Made by a program: the position numbers and the translations under genes
In this document: positions 5,828 through 6,394 of the stretch, one piece after another
Position numbering within the stretch: position 1 is the first letter of the stretch
How the letters are laid out: each line of letters opens with the position of its first letter
The notes under the pieces: generated by a model
Told to the model about the DNA's origin: nothing
The model's input: the letters and a program-made list of their open reading frames with translations, nothing else
The model's database searches: none
Source: an uncultured Eubacteriales bacterium
GTDB taxonomy: Bacteria > Bacillota > Clostridia > Oscillospirales > Oscillospiraceae
DNA: 6,394 nucleotides
Assembly (NCBI GenBank): GCA_949744025.1
Contig: CATJWA010000143.1
Coordinates: 1 to 6,394, forward strand
Direction of reading: 5' to 3'

Positions 5828-6255
5828 TAGTGTCCCTTTTTCTTTTCCCTTCGTTTTTCGCGGTGCAGGGCATACCGGTGCTTGCTCTCGGCCACGTTCT
5901 GCTCGCGTGTAAGCCTTTTGCGCTCCTGTTTTCCCTGCTCGCGTGCAAAAGCAAGGGCCTGCTGAGCCCTGGTGCCGAGGCCGGCGCGAATTTCCTCACG
6001 TGCCTGACGCTGCATTCGCTTGGGACTGACACGCCTTGTTGTGCCATCAGGCGCGTGCTCGGACGGAAGTGACGGGCCAAATTGCAGGCGGTTCCAGTTC
6101 TCCAGCAAAAAGGCGTACACCTCGCAGTCGCGCGGCTCGGCGCCGAAAGTTATTTTACACACCTCATACCGCCCGCCGCTTGCGCGCTCGTAGATGCCCA
6201 CCCACCAGGGCTCGGAAAACATTACCGTGAATTTTGCCGTACATGCTGTTTCCAT
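5827..6255 (-). CDS. yjdF: YjdF family protein (DUF2992)
   Basis: A 142-residue cytosolic protein matching the YjdF/DUF2992 family. A short beta-rich N-terminal part (KFTVMFSEPWWVGIYERA, residues 8-25) leads to the family signature ITFGAEPRDCEVYAFLL (35-51). VSPKRMQRQAREEI (76-89) and a long, very basic helical tail (about 90-142, many Lys/Arg/Glu, likely coiled coil, ending REKKKGH) follow. The start is the ATG at 6255, behind AAGGAGG (6269-6263, 7 nt upstream). A TTG at 6300 in the same frame lies inside the riboswitch leader and is not used. The molecular function of YjdF is unknown; in Bacillus subtilis the gene lies by the mannose genes. Its known hallmark is control by the yjdF riboswitch, which responds to azaaromatic compounds, and that leader is present here. 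The basic tail suggests binding to nucleic acid or another polyanion, which is inference. Confidence 0.88.
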   Translation of the reverse strand: METACTAKFTVMFSEPWWVGIYERASGGRYEVCKITFGAEPRDCEVYAFLLENWNRLQFGPSLPSEHAPDGTTRRVSPKRMQRQAREEIRAGLGTRAQQALAFAREQGKQERKRLTREQNVAESKHRYALHREKRREKKKGH

Positions 6256-6262
6256 TGCTGTT

Positions 6263-6269
6263 CCTCCTT
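6263..6269 (-). promoter_or_regulatory. yjdF ribosome binding site, the switchable element of the leader
   Basis: AAGGAGG on the minus strand ends 7 nt before the ATG at 6255 and fixes that start over the in-frame TTG at 6300. All seven bases are exactly complementary to CCUCCUU at 6305-6299 in the leader, with 29 nt between the arms, so this site can be masked. Confidence 0.8.
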
Positions 6270-6297
6270 TTTTGACTGCGCGCAAGGAAGGGACAAC

Positions 6298-6368
6298 CAA
6301 GGAGGCAGGTTACTGATACCCGAAGCGGGTACTCCCGGACTACCTACCGGGACGTGTTTTTCTCCTTG
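6298..6368 (-). promoter_or_regulatory. yjdF riboswitch (aptamer region of the yjdF leader)
   Basis: The leader directly precedes a DUF2992 gene and folds by eye into nested stems (positions given 5' to 3' on the minus strand). P1 is CAAGGA (6368-6363) with UCCUUG (6303-6298). P2 is GGUAGGU (6348-6342) with ACCUGCC (6310-6304), including one U-G pair. An inner hairpin is UACCCG (6331-6326) with CGGGUA (6322-6317). P1 and P2 abut on the 3' side and are split by a 14-nt bulge on the 5' side. The position, the compact stem architecture and the conserved-looking unpaired segments fit the yjdF motif described upstream of this gene in Firmicutes. The match to the published consensus is from memory, so the boundaries are approximate. 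Confidence 0.8.
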
Positions 6369-6369
6369 T

Positions 6370-6375
6370 ATTATA
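6370..6375 (-). promoter_or_regulatory. -10 box of the yjdF promoter
   Basis: A perfect TATAAT on the minus strand lies 1 nt before the first base of the aptamer's P1 stem, so transcription should start within or just upstream of 6362-6366. The matching -35 element would be at about 6393-6398 and is mostly beyond the window edge, so it cannot be checked. If the true start is at about 6363, the 5' strand of P1 would be shortened; a start at 6368 or above is needed for the full stem. Confidence 0.6.
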
Positions 6376-6394
6376 GAGTAGTAGTTATTAGAGC

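Noticed and set aside
5151..6080. 309-codon minus-strand frame across the PP-loop gene and into yjdF
   Set aside because: It is antisense to the PP-loop gene, whose motifs are intact, runs through the bidirectional terminator, and overlaps yjdF out of frame. No family features are visible.
6256..6300. TTG start for YjdF at 6300
   Set aside because: It lies within the riboswitch leader and would translate the Shine-Dalgarno sequence itself; the ATG at 6255 with AAGGAGG is clearly better.

Overview
The window looks like a chromosomal segment of a GC-rich, Gram-positive (Firmicutes/Clostridia-type) anaerobe, plausibly Oscillospiraceae-like. The clues are S-layer homology repeats, strong AAGGAGG-type ribosome binding sites, frequent ATA isoleucine codons in otherwise GC-rich genes, a propionate CoA-transferase-type enzyme, and a yjdF gene with its riboswitch. 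The assignment is inference, since no 16S rRNA or other marker gene is present. No tRNA, rRNA, CRISPR array or insertion sequence was seen.

Layout. (1) 1-467, +: C-terminal end of a surface protein with SLH repeats, cut by the window edge. (2) 521-1276, +: a two-domain PilZ protein with both parts of the c-di-GMP binding motif, ending at a strong hairpin terminator (1284-1316) that probably serves both strands. (3) 1366-1953, -: a TetR-family regulator transcribed towards the PilZ gene. (4) 1954-2213: a divergent intergenic region with a candidate promoter for each direction. It also holds a conspicuous 36-bp array of three GAAC-NN-(G/A)TTC inverted repeats at 13-bp period (2141-2176), at the expected transcription start of the rightward operon. 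(5) 2214-3842 and 3852-5063, +: a fused family I CoA-transferase and an MFS carrier of the oxalate/formate antiporter type, 9 bp apart. (6) 5136-5783, +: a small PP-loop ATPase of the DUF71/COG2102 (Dph6-like) family, separated from the carrier by a GC-rich hairpin. (7) 5788-5827: a near-perfect bidirectional terminator shared with the convergent last gene. (8) 5827-6255, -: yjdF (DUF2992), preceded by a structured 5' leader that I read as a yjdF riboswitch, with its -10 box at 6370-6375.

How the parts fit. The TetR gene, CoA-transferase and MFS carrier form a compact cassette. The simplest reading is that a carboxylic acid is imported and activated to its CoA ester (or exchanged for another acid), with TetR repressing until a ligand, perhaps the acid or its acyl-CoA, appears. 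No downstream catabolic enzyme is in view, so the substrate is unknown. At the right end, the leader contains a CCUCCUU segment that can pair either with the aptamer's 5' strand or exactly with the yjdF Shine-Dalgarno sequence. This is a readable model for a translational ON switch.
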